Shown here one piece after another: positions 18,257 to 26,387 of a DNA stretch of 64,000 nt. Within the stretch, counting starts at the first letter, position 1. Every line of letters begins with the position of its first letter. The position numbers and the translations under genes are program-made. Origin of the DNA: Prochlorococcus sp. AG-321-E21 (GTDB taxonomy: Bacteria > Cyanobacteriota > Cyanobacteriia > PCC-6307 > Cyanobiaceae); assembly GCA_003283415.1 (NCBI GenBank), contig QBXH01000003.1:18855-82854 (forward strand), in the 5' to 3' direction. The notes beneath the pieces are model-generated. The model saw nothing but the letters and a program-made list of their open reading frames with translations, did no database searches and was not told the origin of the DNA.

Positions 18257-18507
18257 TTTCGCTGAGTAAGGTCTAAGAGACACAGTTAGACACAATCAGA
18301 GACTAATTTTTTGGGGAACTGGTGAAATTCCCCAACATTTCTCCCAACACTTTGCGATAAAAATAAACTTTCATTAACAGAATCTACCTGACACCATGAG
18401 ACGCTATTTTTAAGAAGATAATTGAAAAAGCTCCTACTAATACAAGTTTTTATAAAGATTGTGAAACTACCAGAATCCTTCAGATACCGTCAGACACTAA
18501 AAATAAT

Positions 18508-18594
18508 CCGGAGAGGGTGGGATTCGAACCCACGAACAGTATCCTGTTAAACGATTTCGAATCGTTCGCTTTCGACCACTCAGCCACCTCTCCG
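18508..18594 (-). tRNA. trnS-CGA: tRNA-Ser(CGA)
   Basis: An 87-base tRNA on the minus strand. The acceptor stem CGGAGAG/CTCTCCG is complete with discriminator G. The D arm is GCTGAGTGGTCGAAAGC. The anticodon stem ACGAT/ATCGT encloses the loop TTCGAAA, with anticodon CGA. A long variable arm typical of class II tRNA-Ser follows, then the T arm GTGGGTTCGAATCCCAC. Its 3' end faces the gene-poor region to its left and is partly repeated there. Confidence 0.96.
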
Positions 18595-18655
18595 TAAGTA
18601 AATTATATATATATATTTAATTTAGAAATTCGTTTTATTTTTTATATCTTATTCT

Positions 18656-19687
18656 TTAATTCCAACCCGCTTCTTTCATCATTTTGATTGCACGACTGTT
18701 ATTTTCGCCTAACTCATTAACTGTCACTTTATCAGGAGTAAAATCCCCAAAGTTTTTGACTATTTCATTTTGATTAACTTCTTTTAAAGGATGTTCAAAA
18801 GTAGGTGCTGCTAAACCCTTACTTCCTTCAGGTGAAGCTAAAAATTCAAGCAATTTTATGGCTTCAGTCTTGTTAGTTGCATATTTAGCTATTCCTCCCG
18901 CACTAATATTTACGTGTGCAGGATTAGGTGTAATAACAGACGTTTTTTTTGCATATAAAGTATCTCTTCTTCCATTAACACCAGCAAGCATTCTTGCAAC
19001 GTAGTAGTGATTAACAATACCTACACCACACTTTTTCTTAGAAACTGCCCTTACTATTGCAATATCTCCGGGAAAGAAAGGTTTAGAAACATTAGAAATC
19101 ATTCCACTTAACCAAGCTTTAGTTTCAGACTCACCTTTATTAACTATTTGATTAGCTACGAGAGATTGGTTGTAAGGACTTTTTCTATTTCTTAAACACA
19201 CTTTCCCTTTTAAAGAGGGATCAGCTAGGTCTGTATAATCCTTTATTTTCTTAACATCAACAACTTTTGGATTGGCAACCATGACCCTTACCCTTCTAGT
19301 TAATGCATACCATTCCTTACCTGGATCTTTTAAACCCTCAGGAACATCATTCTCTAAATTAGATGAGTTGATACTTTGGAGCAAACCTGCTTTTGCAGCA
19401 TTAGTTATTCTTGCTGCATCAACAAGCAAAATTATATCTGCTTGAGAATTTTCACCTTCTCTTTTTAATCTTTCAATTAAAGATATACCGGCAGCTTCAA
19501 TAAGTCTTACTTTAATCCCAGTTTCTTCTGCAAACTTTTTGTAAACTCCTCTATCAGTATTGTAATGTCTTCCTGAGAAGACCTTCACTTCTTTTTCAGT
19601 TGATTTGGCAGGTATATTTGCATTAAATAAAAAAGTAAGAGTCAAAGCTGAATAAAAAAATCTTTTTAGTTTTTGCACTTTTTTCAA
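18656..19687 (-). CDS. futA: Iron(III) ABC transporter substrate-binding protein (FutA/IdiA-like)
   Basis: A 343-residue periplasmic ferric-iron binding protein. An N-terminal signal peptide is visible (MKKVQKLKRFFYSALTLTFL, with a cleavage region near NIPAKS). The mature domain shows the family pattern EVKVFSGRHYNTDRGVYKKF near residues 33-52 and NHYYVARML near 225, giving tyrosines that bind Fe3+. The end GENNSRAIKMMKEAGWN is also typical. It lies divergently from a PiuC-like hydroxylase, a pairing that fits iron stress. The permease and ATPase genes are not in the window. The family includes IdiA, which protects photosystem II. Confidence 0.93.
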   Translation of the reverse strand: MKKVQKLKRFFYSALTLTFLFNANIPAKSTEKEVKVFSGRHYNTDRGVYKKFAEETGIKVRLIEAAGISLIERLKREGENSQADIILLVDAARITNAAKAGLLQSINSSNLENDVPEGLKDPGKEWYALTRRVRVMVANPKVVDVKKIKDYTDLADPSLKGKVCLRNRKSPYNQSLVANQIVNKGESETKAWLSGMISNVSKPFFPGDIAIVRAVSKKKCGVGIVNHYYVARMLAGVNGRRDTLYAKKTSVITPNPAHVNISAGGIAKYATNKTEAIKLLEFLASPEGSKGLAAPTFEHPLKEVNQNEIVKNFGDFTPDKVTVNELGENNSRAIKMMKEAGWN

Positions 19688-19780
19688 ATAGTATCTATGG
19701 TTACTTTATATATATCTAAAGAGCAAGAATCCTAAAAGAAATTTTCTATACACGGCCTTGTATCATTTTTACCGCCCAAA

Positions 19781-20446
19781 ATGAATTATTTAACTCGCCA
19801 GCTACTTAATGAAGAGGAAATAGAGATATTAAATAAAAATATAAATATGCAAAATAAGCTTTGGGAAGATGGGAAAAAGACTGCTGGAAGTCATGCTTCG
19901 AAAGTTAAAAATAATTTGCAATTAAATAGAGAATCAGAAATTTCAAAAAAGTATACAGGATTAATTTCAAAAAAAATTTTAAGCGACAATTTAATAAAAA
20001 GCTTTGCCTTACCAAAAAAAATTCATGGGCTAATGTTTGCCAAATCTACGAAAGGAATGGGATATGGTCGTCATATAGATAATTCTTATATGTCATCGGG
20101 AAGAGCTGATTTATCATTTACAATATTTCTAAACAGTAAAGATAATTATGATGGAGGAGAATTATCAATTGAGAGTATTAATTCAGAAGAAAGATTTAAA
20201 CTTAATTCAGGCGAAATAATCATATATCCAAGTACATATCTACATTCTGTTCAAAAAGTAACAAGAGGGGAAAGATTTGTATGTATTGGATGGATAGAAA
20301 GTTATGTAAAAAGTATTGAAGAAAGAGAATATTTATTTGATCTTGATTCGGGGGCGAAGGGTGTTTTAGCAAATTATGGAAGATCCGATGAACTTGACCT
20401 TATTTTTAAATCTTATTCAAACATGCTTAGGTTATTAGGAAATTGA
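19781..20446 (+). CDS. piuC: PKHD-type 2OG-Fe(II) hydroxylase (PiuC-like)
   Basis: A 221-residue oxygenase of the prolyl 4-hydroxylase-like family. The iron ligands are readable: His98 and Asp100 in GRHIDNSY, and His155 in YLHSVQKV, with the 2-oxoglutarate Arg in RGERFVCIGWIES. The C-terminal region FDLDSGAKG...GRSDELDLIFKSY is characteristic of PiuC/YbiX proteins, which are linked to iron-siderophore uptake genes in other bacteria. It is divergent from futA with 93 bases between them, so both may answer to the same iron control, though I see no clear Fur site. Confidence 0.9.
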   Translation: MNYLTRQLLNEEEIEILNKNINMQNKLWEDGKKTAGSHASKVKNNLQLNRESEISKKYTGLISKKILSDNLIKSFALPKKIHGLMFAKSTKGMGYGRHIDNSYMSSGRADLSFTIFLNSKDNYDGGELSIESINSEERFKLNSGEIIIYPSTYLHSVQKVTRGERFVCIGWIESYVKSIEEREYLFDLDSGAKGVLANYGRSDELDLIFKSYSNMLRLLGN

Positions 20447-20521
20447 AAAGAAACATTTTATACAATTAACAGATAATATTTTAAAAAATAATTAAAATCA
20501 AAGTATTAATCTTTAAATACA

Positions 20522-20764
20522 ATGTCTAAAAAAAGTTCTATTGCAATATTTTTAGCTGCAACTAGTGCTCTCGCTATTTCGACAGCAGAAAATACAAATT
20601 TAAAAGCCAGTGAAGGAGATTTAGGGGGATTAAAGGAATGGAATACGGATATGCCTTTGGATTCTGATTTTATATTAGATGCTAGAGCACAAGAACTTGC
20701 AGATGAAGCAAAAAAGAATTCTGATATTTGTGTACCAATAGGAGAAGGTGAAAATTGTTGGTAG
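20522..20764 (+). CDS. Small secreted hypothetical protein
   Basis: An 80-residue protein with a likely signal peptide (MSKKSSIAIFLAATSALAIS, cleavage near TAENTNLKA). The mature part is about 55 residues, acidic (DLGGLKEWNTDMPLDSDFIL), with two cysteines near the end (SDICVPIGEGENCW) that could pair. It follows the PiuC-like gene by 75 bases and is ended by a shared terminator with the convergent porin gene. I do not recognise it. Export and small size suggest a periplasmic or outer-membrane-associated role. Confidence 0.72.
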   Translation: MSKKSSIAIFLAATSALAISTAENTNLKASEGDLGGLKEWNTDMPLDSDFILDARAQELADEAKKNSDICVPIGEGENCW

Positions 20765-20786
20765 ATTTTTATTTTAATTAACAAAA

Positions 20787-20816
20787 AAAAACACCCTTAA
20801 AGGGTGTTTTTTATTT
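20787..20816. terminator. Bidirectional terminator between small secreted gene and porin
   Basis: The stem ACACCC/GGGTGT (20791-20796 with 20802-20807) is flanked by A runs on the left and T runs on the right. It therefore works on both strands. The two convergent genes end 23-38 bases from it. Confidence 0.9.
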
Positions 20817-20845
20817 TAGTTAATTTCTTATGACATTAACTAAAT

Positions 20846-22153
20846 TTAGAATTTAAAGGTTGTTGTTACAACAGCACCAAAGGTGTCGTCTTCTGCATCT
20901 GCCCAACTATCAGTACCACCGAATACCGCTGGAGTGATTGACATAGAGTCATTTGGCTTGAATGAATAATAAAGTTCCCATAATAATGGATCAACTTCAG
21001 TAACAGTACCACCACCGACTACAGAAGTTACCTTAAGTGGTTGAGTGAATGCAAGACCGATAGTATCATCAGCTTGGAACATATCTTTCCAATTTAAGCC
21101 GACCATATAACTATCAGCTTCTTTAGCAGCACCTGTTGCACCACCTTCAAAAGATTTAGTATCGTAACCAACTGAAATTTCAGGAACTGCTGTACCTGAA
21201 GCTTCTGGTCTCCAATAAGCCCTTAAAGCGTATCCAGTAGAGTCTGTTGCGGTATCTTCACCAAAAGCAGTTGCGTTGTACTGCTGTGAAGTCCAGTTCT
21301 GAGCATCTGACAGTGTTGCTGATACATGCCATCTATCAGTAGTATAAGCAACTTGGGTATCCCATTTGCTTACATCATTTTTACCCATTAGGCCTTTAGC
21401 AAGTGGAGCTTTGCTGTATCCATCAGAACCTTTACTTACGATGTTAGTAGCTACACCAAATCCACCATCAGTCTCATACTTGAAACCGAAACCTGTATCA
21501 GTAGAAGCACCAAAGTTGCTGTTTCCACCTAGTTTGAAAGCTTTTAAAGCTCCAGGTTTGTAAATAGAAGGAGTGATATACATGTAGTAGTTTTCAATCC
21601 TTGGTCCTACAAAAGCAGTTATGTTGTCACCGACAGGGAATGTGTACCACATTTTATCGACGTTAAAATTATCTGATGTGTTCTTTGTCTCAATATGGTA
21701 TGCAGCAGGCTTTAACTCCCAAACATCACCACTTTCACCAGCCTTAAGACGAACGTAAAGATTATCATCACCTGTGAACGTTGTATTCAAGTTCATTGTG
21801 TATGTATAACCAGTTTGTACAGATTCTGTATCTGTACCATCAATCTCGTTAGCTCCATCTACAGCACCAATCCACATAATGGCTTTACCATCCATGGTTG
21901 TTGTGCTTGAAAATGCACCAGCTTCGAAATTGTTTTGCTGAGCTTCTAGACCATCTACACGTCCATTGAGAACTGCGATGTCTTCATCAACATTATTAAT
22001 GAATGTTTTACTGTCAATTCTGTTGGATGTTTTCTTACTACGAGAGTAATCATTCATGCCATCAAGATTTATTACGTCAGAAGCTTGTGTAGCAACTGGA
22101 GCTAGTAAGCCCGCTGCTGCAGTAGCAACCAACATTTGTTGGAAAAGTTTCAT
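20846..22153 (-). CDS. som: Major outer membrane porin
   Basis: A 435-residue porin of the picocyanobacterial type. The signal peptide MKLFQQMLVATAAAGLLAP ends near ATQAS. Residues about 30-70 form a short coiled region (DEDIAVLNGRVDGLEAQQNN) where larger cyanobacterial porins carry an SLH domain. The rest is a beta barrel with alternating strands and aromatic girdles, ending in DTFGAVVTTTFKF with the terminal Phe needed for barrel assembly. It is probably one of the most abundant envelope proteins and lets small solutes pass. The GC content and codon choice are visibly higher than in neighbouring genes, as expected for high expression. Confidence 0.9.
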   Translation of the reverse strand: MKLFQQMLVATAAAGLLAPVATQASDVINLDGMNDYSRSKKTSNRIDSKTFINNVDEDIAVLNGRVDGLEAQQNNFEAGAFSSTTTMDGKAIMWIGAVDGANEIDGTDTESVQTGYTYTMNLNTTFTGDDNLYVRLKAGESGDVWELKPAAYHIETKNTSDNFNVDKMWYTFPVGDNITAFVGPRIENYYMYITPSIYKPGALKAFKLGGNSNFGASTDTGFGFKYETDGGFGVATNIVSKGSDGYSKAPLAKGLMGKNDVSKWDTQVAYTTDRWHVSATLSDAQNWTSQQYNATAFGEDTATDSTGYALRAYWRPEASGTAVPEISVGYDTKSFEGGATGAAKEADSYMVGLNWKDMFQADDTIGLAFTQPLKVTSVVGGGTVTEVDPLLWELYYSFKPNDSMSITPAVFGGTDSWADAEDDTFGAVVTTTFKF

Positions 22154-22280
22154 TTAACCTCACACGAAAAATGCCCACACGACATGGGTTAGAATTATTG
22201 TATCGACTGTAACTTTTATGAGTAGAGCCAATAGATGCAAAGGTATGTATCAAAAGTTACATAGTAAGTTTCTGTCTTTA

Positions 22281-23156
22281 TTAGCTAATCTTTTTTAGTA
22301 GTGGGAAGTCTAAAGCATCTCTTTCTTGAATCCACGAAGAGGCAACTTCTCTCGCTAAATTTCTAATTTTTTCTATGTATTGAGCACGATCAGTTACTGA
22401 GATAACACCTCTCGCGTCGAGTAAGTTGAAACAGTGGCTACATTTAAGTACAAAATCTAATGCAGGATAGGTAAGTTTTTTTTCAATTAGTGAGTTTGCT
22501 TCGTCTTGATAAATAGCAAATAGTTTTCTCATATTTTCAGGATTTGACTCACTAAAATTAAATGAACATTGATTCTTTTCGAATTGAAGCCAAATATCAC
22601 TGTAGTTTAATTTTTTATTCCAATTCAACTCCCAAATACTCTCTTTATCCTGCAAAAACATAGCTATTCTCTCCAGGCCATAAGTTATTTCAATCGGAAT
22701 TGGATTGCAATCGATACCACCACATTGTTGGAAATACGTAAATTGAGTTACTTCCATGCCATCTAACCAAACTTCCCAACCTACTCCCCATGCCCCAAGA
22801 GTAGGAGATTCCCAATTATCTTCTACAAATCTTATGTCGTGACTCTTAATATTAATTCCTAAGAACTCTAAAGAAGTTAAATATTTTTCTTGAATTTCAT
22901 CTGGTGAAGGTTTAATAATTACTTGGTATTGATAATAATGTTGAGCCCTATTGGGATTATCTCCAAATCTTCCATCAGTAGGTCTTCTACATGGTTCCGA
23001 ATAAGCAACACTCCACGGTTCTGGTCCGATAGCTCTAAGGAAAGTATGTGGATTCATTGTTCCAGCTCCTTTTTCAGTGTCATAAGGCTGCATAATCAAA
23101 CAACCTTCTTCGGACCAAAATTTATTTAATTTTTGAATAATATCCTGAAAATACAT
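22281..23156 (-). CDS. glyQ: Glycyl-tRNA synthetase alpha chain
   Basis: A 291-residue catalytic subunit of the bacterial (alpha2beta2) glycyl-tRNA synthetase, which activates glycine and charges tRNA-Gly. Class II features are present: [20 protein letters not shown] near residues 23-42, [19 protein letters not shown], and the final motif [17 protein letters not shown]. Length is typical. The beta subunit gene glyS is not adjacent. It lies downstream of the DUF1824-type gene on the same strand, with 97 bases between. Confidence 0.97.
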   Translation of the reverse strand: MYFQDIIQKLNKFWSEEGCLIMQPYDTEKGAGTMNPHTFLRAIGPEPWSVAYSEPCRRPTDGRFGDNPNRAQHYYQYQVIIKPSPDEIQEKYLTSLEFLGINIKSHDIRFVEDNWESPTLGAWGVGWEVWLDGMEVTQFTYFQQCGGIDCNPIPIEITYGLERIAMFLQDKESIWELNWNKKLNYSDIWLQFEKNQCSFNFSESNPENMRKLFAIYQDEANSLIEKKLTYPALDFVLKCSHCFNLLDARGVISVTDRAQYIEKIRNLAREVASSWIQERDALDFPLLKKIS

Positions 23157-23253
23157 CGAATTAAACTTTCTTTAAAATTTAGAGCATCACCATCGAACAT
23201 AATAACAAAGCAATACTAAAAGGAATGTTATTAACATTGACTTATATGAAAGT

Positions 23254-23643
23254 TTAATTAGAGAAAAAATCCAATGGTAATGGCCCAAAAGTATTAGATT
23301 CTGCAGAACCTATTTCATATTGACATGTTAATAGAATGCCTTCCCCAAGACCATTTTCTGACCTAATATAAACATTTCCAGTTTTTTGATTACCCTTTAA
23401 AAAAACTCTTCCTTCAGCACGTAAAAAATCATATCCTTTGAATTTAATTTCAGAATACTTTTTAGAAATTGATTGCAAAGCTTTAATAGCTTCATAATCA
23501 TGAGTTGCCATTATTCCGATTGTTATCCAATCTGCATTAAAGATATTAGTTTCTAGTTCTTCTGAAAATCTTTTTCTTTGAATTTTATTTAAGTGAGGAG
23601 CCGATTTAAGATTATTTAAATCAACTAAAGAATTTATTTCCAT
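23254..23643 (-). CDS. Conserved cyanobacterial protein, probably DUF1824
   Basis: A 129-residue soluble protein. The C-terminal part (VYIRSENGLGEGILLTCQY and SNTFGPLPLDFF) matches my memory of the cyanobacterial DUF1824 family, and the length fits. The N-terminal half is helical. No catalytic motif is known. It sits between the MIF-like gene and glyQ on the same strand, with 29 bases to the former, so the two may be cotranscribed. Assignment to the family is moderately sure; function is unknown. Confidence 0.78.
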   Translation of the reverse strand: MEINSLVDLNNLKSAPHLNKIQRKRFSEELETNIFNADWITIGIMATHDYEAIKALQSISKKYSEIKFKGYDFLRAEGRVFLKGNQKTGNVYIRSENGLGEGILLTCQYEIGSAESNTFGPLPLDFFSN

Positions 23644-23672
23644 AAAATTAAATATGAATACCCGAAATAATC

Positions 23673-24005
23673 TTATTCAAAAGTTTTGCCATTCCATCCC
23701 CACATTGACGCAGGGACATCCTCAAAGCGTATATATATTTTATCTAAAGGTATTCCAATTTTTTCATGAATAAATTCACAAATTGGTTTTGCCATGTTTG
23801 ATGGATTTAAGGATCCTATTGACTTTATTTCTAAAAAGCAGCAGTTATTTTCATTTTCGAAATACATTTGCGAACCATCATCTAATTTTGCCATTACGAA
23901 TTTTTTTGATTTATTTGTTAAAGATGATATTAAAGAGGTAATTTCCCGAAGTAATTTTTTCTTATCATGAACTTCTGCAGAAGTTGAAATATTAATGAAG
24001 GGCAT
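23673..24005 (-). CDS. Tautomerase/MIF-like protein
   Basis: A 110-residue protein of the macrophage migration inhibitory factor family. The catalytic proline follows the initiator Met (MPFINISTSA). The C-terminal half shows the MIF pattern KIYIRFEDVPASMWGWNGKTF, ending as usual. MIF-like proteins form trimers with keto-enol tautomerase activity on phenylpyruvate; the physiological substrate in cyanobacteria is unknown. A notable point is that MIF is best known from eukaryotes, but homologues are common in Prochlorococcus. Confidence 0.9.
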   Translation of the reverse strand: MPFINISTSAEVHDKKKLLREITSLISSLTNKSKKFVMAKLDDGSQMYFENENNCCFLEIKSIGSLNPSNMAKPICEFIHEKIGIPLDKIYIRFEDVPASMWGWNGKTFE

Positions 24006-24339
24006 TTTTATAAAAACAAAAATAATAGGCTTTGTAATCTAACAAATATAATTCAAAGCAATTAATTTATGAAATCAATACAAGTAATTTATCATCCAAC
24101 AATAGTTAGATGACGATTTAGTGATTTCTCATTTTTTTTCTAAATATCAATTTCCTCAATTTCAATAAATTTATTCAGAATTATAGATAATGCTTACTTT
24201 AAAATTTCATTTCAACTAATGAAAAAAAGTTTCAAATGCAACTATCCAAGTAAACAAGTATTAGGACTTGAGCTAAATTGCCTACATTAATAAAAAGAGT
24301 TATAGATTATGTATCTAATTAACATCAAATTATTTAAAT
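24006..24339. other. Intergenic stretch with no recognised feature
   Basis: Between the MIF-like gene and a doubtful small ORF there are about 330 AT-rich bases. I find no tRNA, hairpin terminator or convincing reading frame on either strand. Confidence 0.6.
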
Positions 24340-24510
24340 CTATGCTGCAAACTTGGATTCCGCAATATTAATTTTATGAAAATTTATTTTATTCTTAGAG
24401 ACCTTTTTTGAAGATAAAAAGGCTAAATCGTATGAACTTATTCCATTTTTATATGGATTAAAAAGTGCGTTTTTTGATCGAGCTCCTTTAATTCTTTTCA
24501 AGCTATCCAT
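24340..24510 (-). CDS. Doubtful small ORF
   Basis: A possible 56-residue basic protein starting at ATG (MDSLKRIKGARSKNALFNPY). It has no signal peptide or membrane segment. The segment RSKNALFNPYKNG looks structured, but nothing identifies a family, and AT-rich DNA gives such frames by chance. It lies between the MIF-like gene and a methyltransferase-like gene on the other strand. Confidence 0.32.
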   Translation of the reverse strand: MDSLKRIKGARSKNALFNPYKNGISSYDLAFLSSKKVSKNKINFHKINIAESKFAA

Positions 24511-24658
24511 TTTGATATTTGCTTTAATCAATAATTTAACTTTTTTTATTTAAATGTCCAGTTCATTCTTTATTTTTTAACTTTTAAACTAAAAAAGTTA
24601 TTTTCAGACTCGGAAAAGATTTTATTTAATTAGATTTATACTAATTAATAAATAAATT

Positions 24659-25297
24659 TTGGAAGTTTTAAGTAGTTATCAACGACAAAAACTCGATGAA
24701 AATAATGATGAGAATTTCTATTCTGATCCAAAATTCGTTTATCATTTAGATGCAAATTTCAGAACTTATTTATCGTCTATTTATAAAAATGAAATCAAAG
24801 AAAATTCTAAAATCGTTGATTTAATGTCTAGTTGGGATAGTTATCTCCCTCCAGGTAAAAAATATAAAAAGGTAATTGGTCATGGACTTAATCATGATGA
24901 ACTAAAAAAAAACAAAATCTTAAACTCTTTTTGGATTCAAAATTTTAATTCAAATCAGAAAATACCCTTAGATAGTAGTAGTGTTGATTATTGTTTGATG
25001 GTCGCAGCATGGCAATATTTACAATATCCTGAATTTCTCACTAGAGAGATTGCAAGAGTTCTAGATGATTATGGCAAAATTATAATCTCTTTTTCAAATA
25101 GAGCCTTTTGGCATAAAGCCCCAAACATTTGGATATCCTCAACGGAAGAGGAAAGACTTAAATATGTAAGAAAAGTATTAATTTCAAACGGATTTAAGGA
25201 ACCTAAAATAATTAAAAAATTTACTGATCAAAGTTTTAATTTCTTACCTTTTTTAAAAAAAGATCCTTTTTATTGCTTAATCGCAACCAAAGAATAA
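24659..25297 (+). CDS. SAM-dependent methyltransferase-like protein
   Basis: A 212-residue protein with a class I methyltransferase-like fold. The segment IVDLMSSWDSYLPPG near residues 54-68 stands in the place of motif I, although the glycine-rich loop is absent. VDYCLMVAAWQYLQYPEFLTREIARVLDDYGKIIISFSN matches the later motifs. Proteins of this type occur across cyanobacteria, and their substrate is unknown. The only in-frame start is TTG at 24659, giving MEVLSSYQRQK. A weak or unusual motif I leaves the activity open. Confidence 0.75.
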   Translation: MEVLSSYQRQKLDENNDENFYSDPKFVYHLDANFRTYLSSIYKNEIKENSKIVDLMSSWDSYLPPGKKYKKVIGHGLNHDELKKNKILNSFWIQNFNSNQKIPLDSSSVDYCLMVAAWQYLQYPEFLTREIARVLDDYGKIIISFSNRAFWHKAPNIWISSTEEERLKYVRKVLISNGFKEPKIIKKFTDQSFNFLPFLKKDPFYCLIATKE

Positions 25298-25396
25298 ATA
25301 TAATTACTTAAATCAATCCCATATTTGGAGTTAAAAGTGTAATTCATAGCCTAACTTCTAAATATTGTTTAAGATTGGATAGTTGAAATTTTTTAA

Positions 25397-25642
25397 ATGG
25401 GATCTAAAAGAGAAAAATATCCTGAAAAATGCCCATGGGATCTTGGACCCAACCAACATTTAGCAAAAGAAGAAAACTGGATCTTAAGATTAGGAGAGGC
25501 AAATGTATGTTTTAGCAAGAATAAACTAGATCCTAATTACTTTCATGTCATTAGTAATGATAATGAAGAGCAAATACTTGCTTTCAGAGCAAGACTTCTT
25601 TATCAAAAATTACTTGATAAAGGATTTAGATTAGTAGATTAA
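25397..25642 (+). CDS. Small conserved-looking hypothetical protein
   Basis: An 81-residue soluble protein starting MGSKREKYPEKCPWDLGPNQ. It contains two cysteines and a charged C-terminal helix (NEEQILAFRARLLYQKLLDKG). No family is recognised. It stands between the methyltransferase-like gene and the convergent DUF3386-like gene. ATG start and ordinary codon use support it. Confidence 0.65.
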   Translation: MGSKREKYPEKCPWDLGPNQHLAKEENWILRLGEANVCFSKNKLDPNYFHVISNDNEEQILAFRARLLYQKLLDKGFRLVD

Positions 25643-25653
25643 TAAATTTTCCT

Positions 25654-26304
25654 CTATTTCAATAAACTTAGATCCTTAAAAGTAAACTTTTGTATTTCTT
25701 CTTCTTGATTTATATTTAAGTATTTTATGGATCTTGAATTAAGTATCCAAATATCTTGAGAACCAATATTAATAAATCTGTCCTCATATTCCAACTTCAA
25801 GGAATTTGTTTTAAAAGTATTCGGATCAATTTGTTGACTAGTATATTTTTTACTTAGCAATCCATTTCCAGTGTCTAAAAATTCTTGAACAAAAATCTCT
25901 ATAATTATCCCATGAATTTTTCTATAAACCATATTAATAGAATTATTTTTTACTCTGTATTTATCACCCTCACTTTTACCGGAAACAATCATTTCAATTC
26001 CGCTCTCTGAATCTTTAATTAAATCAAAATTATTTTTTGAGTGAATTTCTTCAAAGTCTCTCTTTACTCTATGGATAGAAACTTCGAATAATTGTGAGGA
26101 TATACTTTTAACTATCTTTTTATCATCAATATTCTGGATTTCAGGTTTAAAATCTTTCCCTAAAACGAAATCACCTTCATAGTTATCACTATTTACTGAG
26201 AAAATACATTTACCTTTATATCCACTAAAGTTATTATTCCAAGTGTATCTATTATTATAAGCTTTTTTAAAAAGTTCCTTGCAGTTTATTTCTGTTAAAT
26301 TCAT
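25654..26304 (-). CDS. DUF3386-like conserved cyanobacterial protein
   Basis: A 216-residue protein without signal peptide. The N terminus (KELFKKAYNNRYTWNNNFSGY) is the pattern I associate with DUF3386, a family of cyanobacterial and plastid proteins of unknown function, and the length fits. The body looks like a beta-rich fold with FDLIKDSESGIEMIVSGKSEG and MVYRKIHGIIIEIFVQEF. The latter resembles the antiparallel barrel of lipocalin-like proteins. It lies downstream of pcb beyond a terminator. Confidence 0.72.
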   Translation of the reverse strand: MNLTEINCKELFKKAYNNRYTWNNNFSGYKGKCIFSVNSDNYEGDFVLGKDFKPEIQNIDDKKIVKSISSQLFEVSIHRVKRDFEEIHSKNNFDLIKDSESGIEMIVSGKSEGDKYRVKNNSINMVYRKIHGIIIEIFVQEFLDTGNGLLSKKYTSQQIDPNTFKTNSLKLEYEDRFINIGSQDIWILNSRSIKYLNINQEEEIQKFTFKDLSLLK

Positions 26305-26330
26305 TAGTTGATAAGTAATTTTAATAACAA

Positions 26331-26377
26331 TTTTACAAAAAAAATCCCCTCTAACTAAATAGAGAGGAATTTTTTTT
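26331..26377 (-). terminator. Terminator of the pcb gene
   Basis: Read on the minus strand, TCCTCTCTA pairs with TAGAGGGGA (one G-U pair) around a 6-base loop, followed by eight T. It lies just after the stop of pcb and before the DUF3386-like gene. Confidence 0.88.
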
Positions 26378-26387
26378 ACTAATTAAA

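Larger units (their letters stand above)
16859..18507. other. Gene-poor region with remnants of mobile DNA beside tRNA-Ser
   Basis: About 1.65 kb without an intact gene. It contains a tRNA-Pro-like 3' fragment (17063-17102), a nuclease-domain remnant (17447-17743), a 17-base direct repeat (17766-17814), four 12-13-base repeats (18057-18133) and a partial copy of the tRNA-Ser 3' end (18246-18256). The content matches a decayed element integrated at tRNA-Ser. No integrase gene or intact replication gene is present. Open frames here, such as the His-rich one at 17969-18265, look like chance. Confidence 0.7.

Noticed and set aside
17969..18265. Open frame of 98 codons rich in His (IHHH repeats)
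   Set aside because: The His runs come from the CCACCAC repeats, there is no ribosome binding site and the composition is unlike neighbouring genes.
18313..18333. GGGGAA/TTCCCC hairpin in the gene-poor region
   Set aside because: No T run follows on either strand and no gene ends there, so there is nothing to support a terminator or RNA.
17188..18496. Nine-base match CGTCAGACA at 17188 and 18488 as element ends
   Set aside because: Nine bases over this distance can occur by chance and no further similarity surrounds the copies.
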